This document shows positions 62,777 to 64,000 of a stretch of 64,000 bases of DNA, piece by piece (within the stretch, counting starts at the first letter, position 1; each line of letters opens with the position of its first letter). The DNA is from Paramecium octaurelia (taxonomy: Eukaryota > Ciliophora > Oligohymenophorea > Peniculida > Parameciidae), in contig CAJJDP010000044.1 of NCBI GenBank assembly GCA_905182995.1, positions 257,060 through 321,059 on the forward strand, given 5' to 3'. The notes below the pieces were generated by a model. That model was not told where the DNA came from, searched no databases, and saw only the letters and a list, made by a program, of their open reading frames with translations. A program made the position numbers and the translations under genes.

Positions 62777-63229
62777 AATTTTTTAGTGAAAATTAATTAA
62801 TTAATTTATTTAATATATTGAACTTCTGCCGATAAATACTGAAAAATATACACATTCATCCCAATGTAAAATTTTAATAAAATTGTGTTAATTTCATTTT
62901 TATTATCTTTCAGCATTCCCTTGAAACAACCAATTAGACAATGTGAATTCTCACAAAAAACCCTAGTACTATCACGTAAGTATTTTAATAACCACTACTA
63001 TTTTATAAATATTTTATAAATGGATTTGAAATTAAGAATTTTATTATCTCTCCTAAATAAATAAATAATAATCATTTAAATTAATTTTATTAACTTTCAT
63101 TTGTAATACTGATCTATTTTACATCATCAAAATAAATATGGGGGTGCTTAATCCAATCCATAAATGAATGCTGAATTATTTCTTTCGATGAATTATATTT
63201 ATAATTATTTTAAACCTCTCCATTAAAAT
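62777..63229. promoter_or_regulatory. Divergent upstream region, no gene seen
   Basis: 453 AT-rich bp between the start of the ubiquitin protease and the start of the pseudokinase. It contains a few short frames with no protein-like composition. No specific element is identified. Confidence 0.4.
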
Positions 63230-64000
63230 ATGATTTGCAATAATGACACATTTAACATGTTTACCATTAAAAAAATAATTTACGAAAATGAAAACCAAAA
63301 AATTTACATGGCTAGCATGAAAGATAAGTTCACAATCATTGTACTCAAAGTCGAAATGGGCGATTCAAAACACCTATACACACAGTACAAAATACTTGAC
63401 ATTTTGAAATTTGTGTTGGGAGTGCCTTAAGTACTGAACTTTGGTTTTACTTCGGATGAAAAGTAAAAATTGTCCTCAAATTAGGTTTTACTATTCCATA
63501 GACTTCTACGACAAATCAGTCTCAGATATTTTAAAGAAATACGGAGCCTTAAGCCTATAATCAGCGCTATCAATAGGATTATCTTTGCTTAGAATTTTAA
63601 GTGGCATCCACAGATAAGAAATTATCTACAGCAATCTCTGTCCCGAAAATATTGTATTTTCAAAAGAAGGTCTTGATCATGACTCGAAAATTCATCTAAT
63701 AGGCTTTGGTTAAGCATTTTTAAAATATGACAAACCAAAAAAAATATACAATTAAAACTTTTTGCCATATCAATCCTGCCTATCTTACAACAATCGAACA
63801 CCATTCAAGAAGGATGATTTAGAGAGTTTGGGTTATCTCCTAATAAAATTAAGAAAAGGTAATACTTTGTTATATTTAAAGGAACCTTACCCTGGGAATA
63901 ATTGCCTCAATCGTTGATGGGAAAGAAAAAGATCGAATGTTTAAAATCAAACGAAGTTTTTAAGGGACTTCCGTACGAATTTAGATTGTATTTTAAATAA
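63230..64000 (+). CDS. CK1-like pseudokinase, 5' part, runs off the window
   Basis: At least 240 residues with two introns (22 and 23 nt); the 3' end lies beyond the window. The kinase fold is traceable: 'FTIIVLKVE' keeps the ATP-site lysine (Lys40), 'LSLLRILSGIHRQEIIYSNL' is the catalytic-loop helix, 'KIHLIGFGQAF' the metal-site strand, and 'FKKDDLESLGYLLIKL' the CK1-type helix. Key residues are lost: the glycine loop is absent, HRDxKPxN reads 'YSNLCPEN' and DFG reads GFG. The active CK1 at 30140-31124 keeps all of them. The frame is intact, so a non-catalytic role is likely. Confidence 0.7.

Overview
This 64 kb window is ciliate macronuclear DNA, most probably Paramecium. Coding frames stay open only if TAA and TAG are read as glutamine and TGA is the sole stop. 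Genes are interrupted by very small introns, mostly 20-32 nt with GTA...TAG ends, intergenic gaps are often under 100 bp, and composition is strongly AT-rich. ORFs called with the standard code are therefore fragments, and the models here were rebuilt by hand with TGA as the only stop. For most spliced genes the summed exon length came out as a multiple of three, which is an internal check. Exact exon ends still need transcript data.

Layout. 1-8.4 kb, minus strand: the edge of an unknown Q-rich gene, a VPS8-like CORVET subunit and a giant coiled-coil protein. 8.4-12.3 kb: two divergently transcribed, related WD40 proteins. 12.5-15.9 kb: a small membrane protein, a DRC9/IQCG-like cilium subunit, ribosomal protein S13 (uS15) and a ULK-like kinase. 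15.9-17.3 kb: a long AT-rich gap. 17.3-23.2 kb, plus strand: a coiled-coil protein, a Sel1-repeat protein, an aquaporin and a DDX56/Dbp9 homologue lacking every helicase motif. 23.3-30.1 kb: V-ATPase subunit a facing ABCE1, the latter partly duplicated around a single N. 30.1-33.4 kb: a CK1 kinase, taxilin and TVP23. 33.9-38.3 kb: a calpain-like protein without its catalytic triad and a coiled-coil protein. 39.1-43.6 kb: MYCBP/AMY-1-like protein, a cyclin, a multipass membrane protein and an alveolin-like repeat protein. 44.9-51.3 kb: a polycystin-like channel, a small membrane protein and a VHS/ear-type adaptor. 51.7-57.2 kb: a decayed PGS1 gene, a second N-joined duplication carrying a cysteine-rich surface protein, and an unrecognised decayed gene. 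57.2-64 kb: a small membrane protein, an unknown protein with a presequence-like N-terminus, a DUSP/MYND ubiquitin protease and a CK1-like pseudokinase running off the edge.

The genes form no operon-like unit. Membrane traffic recurs (VPS8, taxilin, TVP23, V-ATPase, VHS/ear adaptor), as do likely cilium or cortex functions (DRC9, MYCBP, polycystin, alveolin). The most notable pattern is three apparently intact genes for enzyme-family proteins with erased catalytic residues (pseudohelicase, pseudocalpain, pseudokinase), beside two loci in open decay. This fits a genome resolving old whole-genome duplications, but that link is inference. No new multi-gene defence-like or mobile system was found.
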